From positions 2,418,001 to 2,482,000 of the forward strand of contig CAWCUZ010000001.1 of the NCBI GenBank assembly GCA_963798795.1: 64,000 bases of DNA. The letters are read 5' to 3'. This stretch comes from CAWCUZ01 sp963798795. GTDB lineage: Bacteria; Acidobacteriota; Vicinamibacteria; Vicinamibacterales; SCN-69-37. This document shows positions 18,496 through 27,024 of this stretch, piece after piece. Below the pieces are notes generated by a model. The model saw only the letters and a program-made list of their open reading frames with translations. It did not search any database and was not told where the DNA came from. Position 1 is the stretch's first letter; each line of letters opens with the position of its first letter. The position numbers were made by a program, and so were the translations under genes.

Positions 18496-20019
18496 ATGCC
18501 GGTGCTGAAGCGTGGATTGATCATCGCCTTCGTCGTGGGCTTCGCCGCCGTGTCAGCCGGCGCGCGACAGGACACGCCCATCGACCTCATCCGCGAGGCG
18601 GACCTCGAGGCCGACCTCTACAGCCTTGCCGGCGACGCGATGCGCGGCCGCGAAGGCGGCACGCTCGACGAGCTCGCCGCGTCCGTGTGGGTGGCCAGAC
18701 GCGCCGAGGAGGCCGGGCTCCAGCCGGCGGGCGACAACGGCACCTACTTCCAGTTCTTTCCACTCGAGCGCTTTCGCGTCTCCGCCGGCAGCCGCGTGAC
18801 ACTCGGCGGCCAGACGCTGCAGATGGGACTCGACGTCCTGCCGGGCAATACGGTCCTGGCGAACGTCGACGCGCCGGTCGTGGTGGTCGACGCCGATGCG
18901 CTGGCGACGGCCGTGGTCGCCGGGAAGGCCGTGGTCGTCCGCTACACGCCGTCGCCGGGCACGGAACAGCGTCCCGACCAGTCGAACCCCAACCGGGCCC
19001 CGGATGTCCGTAACTGGCTGCGCAGCGTGCAGCGGACGCTCACGCCGAAACAGCCGGCCGCCATCATCGCCGCCCTGCCCGACGACGACATGGACGAGTG
19101 GGCGCGGCTTGCCTACACGTTCCCGCGGGGAAGCTACGGGCTCGATCCCGACGGCACGGCGCCTCCGCGGGCTCCGATGCCCGGCACGCCGCAGCTCTAC
19201 ATCCGCGAATCGACGCTCGCCGCTCTGCCGGGCGCGGGTGCGCGGCTCGTCGCGTCGATCTTCACCGATACCTTCGAGTATCCGTCCGTGAACATCATCG
19301 CGAAAGTGCCGGGCCGCGACCCGCAGCTCGCGAGCGAGTACGTGCTGTTCAGCGCGCACCAGGATCACGACGGGGTTCGCTATGCCGTCGACGGCGACGA
19401 CATCTGGAACGGGGCCGACGACAACGCGTCCACGGCGGTGGCGCTCCTCGCGATCGGCCGCGCGCTGGCGGCATCGCCGGGACGCCGCTCGGCGCTGTTC
19501 ATCTGGCACGGCTCGGAGGAGCGGGGCCTGATGGGATCGCGGTGGTACACGAAGCACCCCACCGTGCCGCTCGCGTCCATCGTCGCGTGCCTGAACGGCG
19601 ACATGATCGGCCGGAACGCGCCCGATACCGCCGCGCTGCTCGGGGCGCTGCCGCCGCATCGCAACTCGCCCGATCTGGTCGCGACGGCGCTGGCGGCCAA
19701 CGCCGCGGTGACGACATTCACCATCGATTCGTCGTGGGACGACCCGAAGCATCCCGAGGGCTGGTACTACCGGAGCGACCACCTCGCCTACGCGCGGGCG
19801 GGCGTGCCGTCGCTGTTCTTCACGACGCTGCTCCACCCGGACTATCACACGCCGCGCGACAATCCGGATCGGATCGACTACGCGAAGCTCACGCGCATGG
19901 CGCGGTGGATGTACGCGACGGGGTGGGCCGTCGCCGAAGAGGCCGCGCGGCCGGCCGTCGACCCGGCGTTCAAGCTCGAGCGCTGCCGCGACTTCACGGG
20001 GAATTACTGCGGAGGGTGA
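18496..20019 (+). CDS. secreted M28-family zinc aminopeptidase-like protein
   Basis: 507 residues, preceded by AGGAGG six bases before the ATG. A signal peptide (MPVLKRGLIIAFVVGFAAVSAGARQ) shows export. The middle carries a PA-like insert (residues about 95-230) and the C-terminal half the M28 catalytic domain. The two-zinc ligands are recognisable: His in SAHQDHDG (about residue 290), Asp in NGADDNAST (about 305), the Glu pair in GSEERGLMG (about 338), Asp in LNGDMIGRN and His in HPDYHTPRDN. Extracellular M28 enzymes release N-terminal amino acids from peptides. It is transcribed away from the kinase and flanked by twin-hairpin repeats. The exact specificity is not visible. Confidence 0.88.
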   Translation: MPVLKRGLIIAFVVGFAAVSAGARQDTPIDLIREADLEADLYSLAGDAMRGREGGTLDELAASVWVARRAEEAGLQPAGDNGTYFQFFPLERFRVSAGSRVTLGGQTLQMGLDVLPGNTVLANVDAPVVVVDADALATAVVAGKAVVVRYTPSPGTEQRPDQSNPNRAPDVRNWLRSVQRTLTPKQPAAIIAALPDDDMDEWARLAYTFPRGSYGLDPDGTAPPRAPMPGTPQLYIRESTLAALPGAGARLVASIFTDTFEYPSVNIIAKVPGRDPQLASEYVLFSAHQDHDGVRYAVDGDDIWNGADDNASTAVALLAIGRALAASPGRRSALFIWHGSEERGLMGSRWYTKHPTVPLASIVACLNGDMIGRNAPDTAALLGALPPHRNSPDLVATALAANAAVTTFTIDSSWDDPKHPEGWYYRSDHLAYARAGVPSLFFTTLLHPDYHTPRDNPDRIDYAKLTRMARWMYATGWAVAEEAARPAVDPAFKLERCRDFTGNYCGG

Positions 20020-20040
20020 GGGACAACGGCGCAGGCCGTC

Positions 20041-20097
20041 GTCGCCGCAGGGCTCGAGCCCTGCGGACACTGCGGCGGGCTGAAGCCCGCCGCCTAC
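20041..20097. repeat. twin-hairpin palindromic repeat, copy 2
   Basis: Same design and orientation as 18413-18473: a 22-base palindrome CCGCAGGGCT-CG-AGCCCTGCGG (20045-20066) followed by one with arms CGGCGGGCT/AGCCCGCCG and a GA centre, ending CTACGTCAG. It lies between the M28 gene and the third BNR/VPS10-like gene. Arm bases differ from copy 1 with compensating changes, so pairing is conserved. Confidence 0.8.
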
Positions 20098-20117
20098 GTC
20101 AGGTGGCAGTCGCGCGC

Positions 20118-20123
20118 GTAGAA
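20118..20123 (+). promoter_or_regulatory. candidate -10 box (TAGAAT) eight bases from the start codon
   Basis: TAGAAT ends eight bases before the ATG of the BNR/VPS10-like gene at 20132, and there is no Shine-Dalgarno between them. The spacing predicts a leaderless or near-leaderless transcript. No convincing -35 is seen. Confidence 0.35.
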
Positions 20124-20131
20124 TAGCCGCC

Positions 20132-22852
20132 ATGACTCGACGATCTCTGTCGCTCGCGGGCGCCGGCTTCGGGCTGCTCGGCTGCGTCGCGCTCGCCGCC
20201 GCTCCGGGCGGCGCCGGGCGGTCCGTCGCACCCGGGCCGGACGACGTCCTCAACGCCCTCAGCTTCCGCAACATCGGCGCGTTCCGCACCGGCGCCTGGG
20301 TCACCGCCATCGCGGTGCCCGAAGCGCCGACCCACGACCACCTCTACACGATCTACGCGGCCACGCGGAGCGGCGGGCTCTGGAAGACGTCGAACAACGG
20401 CATCAGCTGGGATCCGATCTCCGACAGCGTCGACGCGGCGGCGGTTGGGGCCGTCGCCCTCGCGCCCTCGAATCCCGACATCGTCTGGATGGGCACGGGC
20501 GACCAGGCCAGCGCCCGCTCGTCGTACTCCGGCAAGGGCGTCTTCAAGTCTACCGACGCCGGCAAGACCTGGCAGTTCGCCGGCCTGCCCGACTCGCAGC
20601 ACATCGCGCGCATCGTCATCCATCCGAACAACCCGGATCTCGTCTACGTGGCGGCGATGGGCCATCTGTTTTCGACGAACGACGAGCGCGGCGTGTTCCG
20701 CACGACCGACGGCGGCAAGACCTGGAAGAAGGTCCTGTACATCAACGACGGCGTGGGCGCCATCGAGCTCGTGATGAACCGCAAGTCGCCGTCGACGCTC
20801 TACGCGGCCATGTACGACAAGCAACGCATGCCGTGGCGGCTCGTCGAGAGCGGGCCCGGGAGCGGCGTGTATCGCACCGACAACGGCGGCGATACCTGGC
20901 AGCGACTGGGCGGCGGGCTGCCGACCGGCCCGCTCGGACGCATCGGCCTCGACATCTATCAGAAGAATCCCTCGATCCTGTACGCGCTCGTCGAGAACCA
21001 GAATCCCCGGCCCGCGGCGCCGGCCGGGGCGGCCGGTGCGGGCCGCGGCGGGGGCGGACGAGGCGGCGGACGCGGCGGCCCCGCCATCATCGGCAACGAG
21101 CTCTACCGGACCGACGACGGCGGCAGGACGTGGACGAAGACGACGGATGTGAACGTGGCGGGCGGCAAGGCGCCGTACTCGTTCAACGAGATCGCCATCG
21201 ACCCGAACGACGACCGGCACGTCATCGTGAACAGCGACAGCATGTTCGAGTCGACAGACGGCGGCGCCACGTGGGCGAGCAACTTCTTCCGCGGATCGTT
21301 CGGCGATTTCCGGTGCATGTGGTGGGACCCGGACGACTCACAGCGGCTGATCCTCGGCAGCGATGGCGGCGTGCAGGTGTCGTACGATGGCGGCCGCACG
21401 TCGGACTACTTCCCCAACATGCGCGTCGGCGAGGTCTATGCCGTCGGCGTCGACATGGACGACCCGTACCACGTCTACGGCGGCCTGCAGGACCACGACT
21501 CCTGGAAGGGTCCGGTGAACGGTCCGACCGGCCGCATCTCGCTCGAGAACTGGGTCACCGTCGGCCCCGGCGATGGGATGTACAACGTCGTCGATCCCAC
21601 CGACAGTCGATGGGTCTACAACACGCGCGAGACGAACCAGATGGGCCGGATGGACCAGCAGACCGGCATCCGCACCGACATCCGGCCGCGCCGCCCGGCC
21701 GGCGAGCCGCCGCTGCGCTACAACTGGATCGCGCCCATCGCGCTGTCGCCGCACAATCCGCAGATCGTCTACGCCGGCGCCCAGGTACTGTTCCGCTCGC
21801 TGGACCGCGGCGACCACTGGGAGGAAATCAGCCCGGACCTGACGACGAACGATGCGTCGAAGATCGGCTGGCCGAGCACGCCGTTCTGCACGATCACGAC
21901 GATTTCCGAATCGCCCGTCACGCCGGGCCTGATCTGGGTCGGCACGGATGACGGCCGGGTGTGGGTGACGCGCAATCATGGCGGCGCCTGGACGGAGTTG
22001 ACGGCCGGCGTTGCCGCAGCGGGTGGGCCGGCGGACCGCTGGGTGAGCCGGGTCTTTGCCTCGCCGCACGAGCCGGGCACGGCGCTCGTCGCCAAGACCG
22101 GCTTCCGCAACGACGACTTCACGCCGTACCTGTTCCGCACGACCGACTACGGTCAGACCTGGACGCCCATCGCCGCCAACCTCCCCCGCCAACCGATCAA
22201 CGTCGTCGTCCAGGACCGCAAGAATGCGGACCTGCTCATCGTCGGCAACGACCTCGGCGTGTTCGTGTCGATCGATGGCGGCACTTCCTGGTCGCGGCTG
22301 CGCGCAAATCTACCGACGATTCCGGTGCAGGACCTGACGATTCACCCGCGCGAGAACGACCTCGTGCTCGGCACCTACGGCCGCGGGTTCTGGGTCGGCG
22401 ATATCTCGCCGCTGCAGGAGCTGACGCCGGCCGTCCTCGGCGAGCGCGCGCACCTGTTCGACATCGAGCCCCGGCCGCACTACGGGTTCAGTACGCAGGG
22501 GATGAACTATCACCTGTTCGGCGACAAGTACATCGAAGTGCCGAACGAGCCCGATGCGCTCGCGATCCGGTACCTTCTGCAGGCTGACGACGCGGCCGGT
22601 GCGAAGATCACCGTGGCGGACCCGATGGACGGCTCGACCCTTGCCGAATTGAACGGTCCGGCAAGAGCCGGCCTGAACACGGTGTACTGGAACATGCAGC
22701 GCGTCGAGCCGGGCCAGGGCGGACGTGGGCGCGGCCGCAGCGGCTTCGGCGGCCGCGGCGGCGGCCCCCCGGTGCCGCCTGGCACATATCGAGTCACCGT
22801 GGAGGTCAGCGGCCAGACGCTGACGAAGCCAGGCACGATTCGCGAGAGATAG
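20132..22852 (+). CDS. secreted BNR/VPS10-sortilin-like beta-propeller protein (intact)
   Basis: 906 residues in one open frame, the intact member of the three homologues in this window. The leader MTRRSLSLAGAGFGLLGCVALAAAPGGAG is a signal peptide; the Cys in LLGC could make it a lipoprotein, although the motif is early. It has the same blade pattern, with Asp-box motifs such as STDAGKTW, TTDGGKTW, STDGGATW and SIDGGTSW, and the conserved NDERGVFRT...KKVLYI segment. Gly/Arg-rich loops are shorter than in the other two (near 21040-21085 and 22720-22770). The repeated GxWK(T/S)T(D/N) blades suggest a ten-bladed VPS10-like propeller with a binding rather than a clearly catalytic role. The C-terminal tail has a small beta domain (PGTYRVTVEVSGQTL). 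Its stop is followed at once by a heptamer array. Confidence 0.88.
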   Translation: MTRRSLSLAGAGFGLLGCVALAAAPGGAGRSVAPGPDDVLNALSFRNIGAFRTGAWVTAIAVPEAPTHDHLYTIYAATRSGGLWKTSNNGISWDPISDSVDAAAVGAVALAPSNPDIVWMGTGDQASARSSYSGKGVFKSTDAGKTWQFAGLPDSQHIARIVIHPNNPDLVYVAAMGHLFSTNDERGVFRTTDGGKTWKKVLYINDGVGAIELVMNRKSPSTLYAAMYDKQRMPWRLVESGPGSGVYRTDNGGDTWQRLGGGLPTGPLGRIGLDIYQKNPSILYALVENQNPRPAAPAGAAGAGRGGGGRGGGRGGPAIIGNELYRTDDGGRTWTKTTDVNVAGGKAPYSFNEIAIDPNDDRHVIVNSDSMFESTDGGATWASNFFRGSFGDFRCMWWDPDDSQRLILGSDGGVQVSYDGGRTSDYFPNMRVGEVYAVGVDMDDPYHVYGGLQDHDSWKGPVNGPTGRISLENWVTVGPGDGMYNVVDPTDSRWVYNTRETNQMGRMDQQTGIRTDIRPRRPAGEPPLRYNWIAPIALSPHNPQIVYAGAQVLFRSLDRGDHWEEISPDLTTNDASKIGWPSTPFCTITTISESPVTPGLIWVGTDDGRVWVTRNHGGAWTELTAGVAAAGGPADRWVSRVFASPHEPGTALVAKTGFRNDDFTPYLFRTTDYGQTWTPIAANLPRQPINVVVQDRKNADLLIVGNDLGVFVSIDGGTSWSRLRANLPTIPVQDLTIHPRENDLVLGTYGRGFWVGDISPLQELTPAVLGERAHLFDIEPRPHYGFSTQGMNYHLFGDKYIEVPNEPDALAIRYLLQADDAAGAKITVADPMDGSTLAELNGPARAGLNTVYWNMQRVEPGQGGRGRGRSGFGGRGGGPPVPPGTYRVTVEVSGQTLTKPGTIRER

Positions 22853-22950
22853 GTGCGGGGTGCGCGGTGCGGGGTGCGCGGTGCGGGGTGCGCGGTGCGC
22901 GGTGCGGGGTGCGCGGTGCGCGGTGCGGGGTGCGCGGTGCGGGGTGCGAC
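22853..22950. repeat. GTGCGSG heptamer array directly after a stop codon
   Basis: Fourteen consecutive heptamers, alternating GTGCGGG and GTGCGCG, run with exact period 7 from the first base after the TAG at 22850-22852. A five-unit copy with the same alternation is at 26778-26812, again just after a stop. Both lead into the GGGTCTGTCCC hairpin element, so array and hairpin seem to form one composite repeat. Confidence 0.9.
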
Positions 22951-23280
22951 TGAACCGTTGAAATGAGCACGGGTCTGTCCCCGAACTGCAGGGACTGGCG
23001 TGCTGACAGAGCCGCTGAGGTGAGGCTAGGTGCGGAGTGCGGGGTGCGGGGTGCGACTGAACCGTTGAAATGAGTACGGGTCTGTCCCCGAACTGCAGGG
23101 ACTGGCGTGCTGACAGAGCCGCTGAGGTGAGGCTAGGTGCGGAGTGCGGAGTGCGGGGTGCGGGGTGCGACTGAACCGTTGAAATGAGCACGGGTCTGTC
23201 CCCGAACTGCAGGGACTGGCGTGCTGACAGAGCCGCTGAGGTGAGGCGCGGGTCTGTCCCCGAACTGCAGGGACTGACCC
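22948..23280. repeat. three ~110-bp direct repeats with a GGGTCTGTCCC hairpin
   Basis: Near-identical units start at 22948, 23055 and 23169 (periods 107 and 114), each beginning GACTGAACCGTTGAAATGAG and containing GGTCTGTCCCCGAACTGCAG followed by GGACTG. A final partial copy ends with the complete hairpin (23250-23260 pairing with 23270-23280). The tail GATCCGTTGAAATGAGGAGA just downstream resembles the unit's first line and supplies the Shine-Dalgarno of the lipoprotein gene at 23325. The repeats may therefore derive from duplication of that leader, or the reverse. The units differ mainly in the number of inserted GTGCGGG/GTGCGGA words. Confidence 0.85.
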
Positions 23281-23324
23281 GTGGCAGGTTCGAAGCGATC
23301 CGTTGAAATGAGGAGACACCCGAC

Positions 23325-24026
23325 ATGCGCAAGACACTGACCACACTGGCCGTGACGACGCTGCTCGCCGCCGGATGCGGCGGCGGCGCGCCCGCCAACC
23401 AGCAGGCCGCCGACCAGCAGGCCGCCGACCAGAAGCCCGCGGATCAGCAGGCCGCATCGAGCTCGTCGGCACAGCCCGAGTCACCGACTGCGGCGGCCCA
23501 GCAGGCGCAGCAGGGCGCCCAGCAGTTCGCGCAGGGACTGCAGCAGCTCGCGCAGGGCATGCAGCAGACCGGCGCGGACGGCAAGCCGGTCCCGCCGGTC
23601 GACTTCGAAAAGCTGCTCGCGCTGCTGCCCGAGGTCGACGGCTGGACGCGCGACAAGCCCGAGGGCCGTCAGGTGTCGTCGCCTTTCGCGGTCTCGACCG
23701 CCGAAGCGCACTACCAGAAGGGCGACGCCGGCATGGACGTGACGATCACCGACTCGGCGCTGAACAAGCTCGTGGTCGCGCCCTTCACGATGATGCTCGC
23801 CTCCAACTACAGCGAACGGACGACGAGCGGCTACAAGAAGGCAACGAAGATCCACGACATGCCCGCCTGGGAGGAATGGAACAGCGACGACAAGGAGGGC
23901 GAGGTCGGCATCGTCGTCGGGGACCGCTTCATCGTGCAGGCGAAGGGCAGCTCGCTCGAGAACATGGACGCGGTGCACGCCTTCGTCGACAAGATCGACC
24001 TGCAGAAGCTCCAGTCAGTGAAGTGA
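23325..24026 (+). CDS. lipoprotein of unknown function with Gln/Ala-rich linker
   Basis: 233 residues. The signal MRKTLTTLAVTTLLAAGC ends in a lipobox (LAAGC, Cys18). An unstructured linker follows, made of AADQQ-type repeats and then QQAQQGAQQFAQGLQQLAQGM, about 80 residues that may form a coiled coil. The C-terminal 130 residues are a compact domain beginning PVDFEKLLALLPEVDGWTRD and including MDVTITDSALNKLVVAPF and VVGDRFIVQAKGSS, with the look of a small alpha/beta periplasmic domain. I do not recognise the family. A GAGGAG motif lies nine bases before the ATG, within the last remnant of the direct repeats. The next gene starts six bases after the stop. Confidence 0.75.
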   Translation: MRKTLTTLAVTTLLAAGCGGGAPANQQAADQQAADQKPADQQAASSSSAQPESPTAAAQQAQQGAQQFAQGLQQLAQGMQQTGADGKPVPPVDFEKLLALLPEVDGWTRDKPEGRQVSSPFAVSTAEAHYQKGDAGMDVTITDSALNKLVVAPFTMMLASNYSERTTSGYKKATKIHDMPAWEEWNSDDKEGEVGIVVGDRFIVQAKGSSLENMDAVHAFVDKIDLQKLQSVK

Positions 24027-24032
24027 GTTCCC

Positions 24033-25016
24033 TTGGCCATCCTGTTGACCGAGCGGGACGTGCGGGCGCTGCTGCCCATGGCGGATTTGATCGCCGCCAT
24101 GGAGCAGGCGCTGGCGGCCTACTCGGCGCGCCAGGTCGCGCAGCCGGTCCGGACGGTGCTGCCGTTCGGTCCGGAACGGTCGTATTTCGGAGTCATGCCC
24201 GCGTCGCTCGACGAGCCGCCGGCCGTCGGCGCGAAGCTCGTGACCGTGTGCCACGGCAACCACGCGCGCGGGCTGCCGTCCCACCTGGCGACCATCGTGC
24301 TCCTCGATCCGGAGACGGGCGCGCTGGCGGCCGTCCTCGACGGCCGCTACATCACGGAGGCGCGCACGGCGGCAGTGTCGGCCGTCTCCGTCAAACACCT
24401 GGCGCGTCCTGACGCCGGCGTGCTCGCGCTCGTCGGCAGCGGCGTGCAGGCGCGCGGCCACCTGCGCGCGCTCGCCGAGGTCCGGCGGCTTTCGGAAACG
24501 CGTGTCTGGAGTCCTCGCGCCGATCACCGGTCGGCGTTTGCGCGCCAGATGCAGGCGGAGATGCAGACCCCGGTCCGCGCGACCGACTCGGTCGCCGAGG
24601 CCGTCCGCGGTGCGGATCTCATCGTGCTCGCCACGTCCTCGCCCGAGCCGGTCATCGACGACATGGACGTCGCCGACGGCGCCCACGTCTGCGGCGTCGG
24701 CGCGTGCCGGCCGGACGAGGCCGAAATGCCGGCCGCGCTGGTGGCGCGCGGGCGCGTCTACGTCGATTCGCGCGCCGGGGCGCTCTCCGAGGCCGGCGAC
24801 TTGCTCCTGCCGCTGAAGGCGGGCATCATCGACGAAGGGCACCTCGCCGGCGAGCTCGGCGACGTCGTGGGCGGCGCCGCAGCGGGCCGCATGACGCCGG
24901 GCGACGTCACCATCTTCAAGTCGCTCGGCATGGCCGTCGAGGACATCACCGCGGCGCACCTGGTGCTCGAGCGCGCGAGGGCCCAGGGACGAGGCACGTC
25001 ATTCGATTTCATCTGA
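24033..25016 (+). CDS. ornithine cyclodeaminase / mu-crystallin family protein
   Basis: 327 residues from a TTG start at 24033, six bases after the previous stop; the next good in-frame Met (LPMADLIAAM) is already inside the conserved N-terminal region. The family course is clear: LTERDVRALLPMADLIAAMEQAL, GAKLVTVCHGNHARGLPSHLATIVLLDPETGALAA-type substrate lobe, TEARTAAVSAVSVKHLARP, then the NAD(P)-binding GSGVQARGHL. Members include ornithine cyclodeaminase, alanine dehydrogenase and imine or ketimine reductases. Exact activity cannot be told from sequence alone. A cytoplasmic enzyme placed between two envelope proteins, possibly in one transcript with them. Confidence 0.85.
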   Translation: MAILLTERDVRALLPMADLIAAMEQALAAYSARQVAQPVRTVLPFGPERSYFGVMPASLDEPPAVGAKLVTVCHGNHARGLPSHLATIVLLDPETGALAAVLDGRYITEARTAAVSAVSVKHLARPDAGVLALVGSGVQARGHLRALAEVRRLSETRVWSPRADHRSAFARQMQAEMQTPVRATDSVAEAVRGADLIVLATSSPEPVIDDMDVADGAHVCGVGACRPDEAEMPAALVARGRVYVDSRAGALSEAGDLLLPLKAGIIDEGHLAGELGDVVGGAAAGRMTPGDVTIFKSLGMAVEDITAAHLVLERARAQGRGTSFDFI

Positions 25017-25027
25017 AACGCGGAGCG

Positions 25028-26251
25028 ATGTGCGCGCTGGGGCTCGCGACGACCCTGGCCTGGTCGCCGGCATCATCTCCGGCCCATGCCGGGGCCGTCC
25101 GGCAGGCCGCACCCGCCGCCATCGGCCGCACGATCGATGACGCGTTCGACGCCGCCTACAGCCTGGATTTCGACCGGAGCCTCGAGATGGCGCGGGCCGG
25201 CGTGGCCGCCGCGCCGGATTCGTCCGCGGCGCACCGCACGCTCGCGTCGGTGCTCTGGCTCGACATCGCGTTCCAGCGCGGCGCGGTCACGGTCGACTAC
25301 TACCTCACCGGCCTGGCCAGCTCGCCCGTGACGCTGCCGAAGCCGCCGCCGGACCTCGTCAGCGAATTCACCGCGGAGCTGGATCGCGCCATAGCGATCG
25401 CGGATCGTCGCCTTGACGCGAACGCGAAGGACCTCGACGCGCGCTACGACTCGGGCGCGGCCTACGCCCTGCGGGCGTCCTATCAGGCCTCGGTGGAAAA
25501 CCGGCTCTGGGCGGCGTTCCGCTCCGCCAAGCACGCCTTCGACGCGCAGGAGGCGGTGCTCGACCGTGCACCCGGTCGCGCCGATGCGAGCGTCACCGTC
25601 GGCATCTACCGCTACCTGGTCTCCGCGCTTTCTCTGCCGACCCGCATGTTCGCCTACCTGATGGGATTCGGCGGCGGCAAGGAGCGCGGCATCGCGATGA
25701 TCGAGTCGGCGCTCCACGGGTCCGATGCACGGGCCGACGCGCGCGTGGCGCTGTTGCTGATCTACAGCCGCGAGGGACGCCATGCCGACGCGCTCCTGCA
25801 GGCCCGCGCCCTCGAGGCCGCCTATCCCCGCAACCGCCTGTTCACGCTCGAAGCCGGCGCCGCCGCCGTCCGCGCGGGACGCGCGGGCGAAGCCGAGGGA
25901 ATCCTGTCGCGGGGACTCGAGGCGCTCGACCACGACCCGCGTCCGCGCATCCCGGGCGAGCGATCGCTGTGGCTCTACAAGCGCGGCCTCGCGCGGATGA
26001 ATCAGAATCATCTGGACGAGGCCGCCACGGATTTCACCGCGGCGCTCGAGGCGCAGCCAATCGGCTACGTCCTGGGACGCACCCGGCTGGCGATTGGCCA
26101 GGTGGCGGACCTCCGCCACCAGCGGGACGCGGCCGTCGAGGCGTATCGCGCCGCGCGCACGATTTGCCGGGCGGCCGAAGACCGGACGTGCGCGTCGGAA
26201 GCCGACAAGCTGATGGACCACCCATTCCGGTTCAAAGGCGGGCGCCGGTAG
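25028..26251 (+). CDS. secreted TPR-repeat protein of unknown function
   Basis: About 407 residues from ATG 25028, eleven bases after the ornithine cyclodeaminase stop. The leader MCALGLATTLAWSPASSPAHAGA looks exported but lacks a basic start; a non-ATG start a few codons upstream would add LKRGA and fit better, so the start is uncertain. The rest is helical with TPR-like pairs (FDAAYSLDFDRSLEMARAG, SAAHRTLASVLWLDIAFQRG, LWLYKRGLARMNQNHLDEAA, DFTAALEAQPIGYVLGRTRLA). TPR proteins of this kind usually mediate protein contacts in the periplasm. Followed 27 bases later by the small membrane protein at 26279. Confidence 0.75.
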   Translation: MCALGLATTLAWSPASSPAHAGAVRQAAPAAIGRTIDDAFDAAYSLDFDRSLEMARAGVAAAPDSSAAHRTLASVLWLDIAFQRGAVTVDYYLTGLASSPVTLPKPPPDLVSEFTAELDRAIAIADRRLDANAKDLDARYDSGAAYALRASYQASVENRLWAAFRSAKHAFDAQEAVLDRAPGRADASVTVGIYRYLVSALSLPTRMFAYLMGFGGGKERGIAMIESALHGSDARADARVALLLIYSREGRHADALLQARALEAAYPRNRLFTLEAGAAAVRAGRAGEAEGILSRGLEALDHDPRPRIPGERSLWLYKRGLARMNQNHLDEAATDFTAALEAQPIGYVLGRTRLAIGQVADLRHQRDAAVEAYRAARTICRAAEDRTCASEADKLMDHPFRFKGGRR

Positions 26252-26278
26252 CGCTGCCGTCGAGAGGGAGACTCCCCC

Positions 26279-26773
26279 ATGGCTTCCAGGAAGACCTGGA
26301 TCTGGATCATCGTCGGCGTGCTGGGTCTCTGCGTGCTGGCGCTTCTGGCCATCGCCGGAGCGGGCGTGTATTTCGTGTCGAGCCACGTCGGGACCGAGCG
26401 CGCCTCGGCCAGCGATGCCCAGCGCGCCTTCGACCAGGTTCGCGAACAGTTCAAGTCGCCGCCGCTCTTCACGCTGGACGAGAACGACCACGTGCAGACC
26501 GAGCGCCCGGTCGACCAGCTGCCGGCCGGGTCCGTTCACCCCGGCACGCTCTGGGTCCTGGCGTGGGATTCCAACGACGAGCGCCTTGTCAGGGTCTCGC
26601 TGCCGTTCTGGCTGCTTCGCCTCGGGCAACACAAGGTCAACGTGTCGGGCGGCCATGGCTTCGAGCTCGAGCGCCTCCACCTGAACATCGACCAGCTCGA
26701 GCGCATCGGCCCCGCGCTCCTGCTCGACCACCGCCCCGCCGACCGCGACCACGTGGTGATCTGGACGCAGTAG
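26279..26773 (+). CDS. small single-pass membrane protein of unknown function
   Basis: 164 residues. A short basic start (MASRKTW) leads into one hydrophobic helix (IWIIVGVLGLCVLALLAIAGAGVYFV), then a soluble part of about 130 residues beginning SSHVGTERASASDAQRAF. That part looks like a small beta-rich domain (SPPLFTLDENDHVQTERP, GTLWVLAWDSNDERLVRVSLPFWLL). GAGGGAGAC lies a few bases upstream as a Shine-Dalgarno. No known family is recognised. It ends the run that starts at 23325. The stop is followed within five bases by a heptamer array. Confidence 0.7.
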   Translation: MASRKTWIWIIVGVLGLCVLALLAIAGAGVYFVSSHVGTERASASDAQRAFDQVREQFKSPPLFTLDENDHVQTERPVDQLPAGSVHPGTLWVLAWDSNDERLVRVSLPFWLLRLGQHKVNVSGGHGFELERLHLNIDQLERIGPALLLDHRPADRDHVVIWTQ

Positions 26774-26777
26774 ATCG

Positions 26778-26862
26778 GTGCGGGGTGCGCGGTGCGGAGT
26801 GCGGGGTGCGCCACGAGCGGCTGAACTGAGCCGGGTCTGTCCCAGCTCTGTGGGACTGACCC
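26778..26862. repeat. GTGCGSG heptamers plus GGGTCTGTCCC hairpin, second copy
   Basis: Five heptamers (26778-26812) follow the stop at 26773. After CTGAACTGAG comes the hairpin GGGTCTGTCCC (26833-26843) pairing, with one mismatch, with GGGACTGACCC (26852-26862). Same order as 22853-23280 but a single copy. The rest of the gap to 27013 shows nothing further. Confidence 0.8.
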
Positions 26863-27024
26863 GCTGGCTCGTTCGATGCGGTCTGCTGACTGAGACGCCA
26901 GACGCCCGCCGACCTGCTGCAGTCCGCAGGTGACAGGCGATCCGCAGGTTTGTCCTCTCCGCTCGCCCTTCCGCGCGAGCCGGCGTTGGCCCTCCTCTTG
27001 CACCAGGACTCGCAGGAGGCATCC

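Noticed and set aside
24704..25027. N-terminal extension of the TPR protein across the ornithine cyclodeaminase gene
   Set aside because: That stretch is an out-of-frame Arg-rich shadow of the enzyme gene; the true product starts with an exported leader near 25028.
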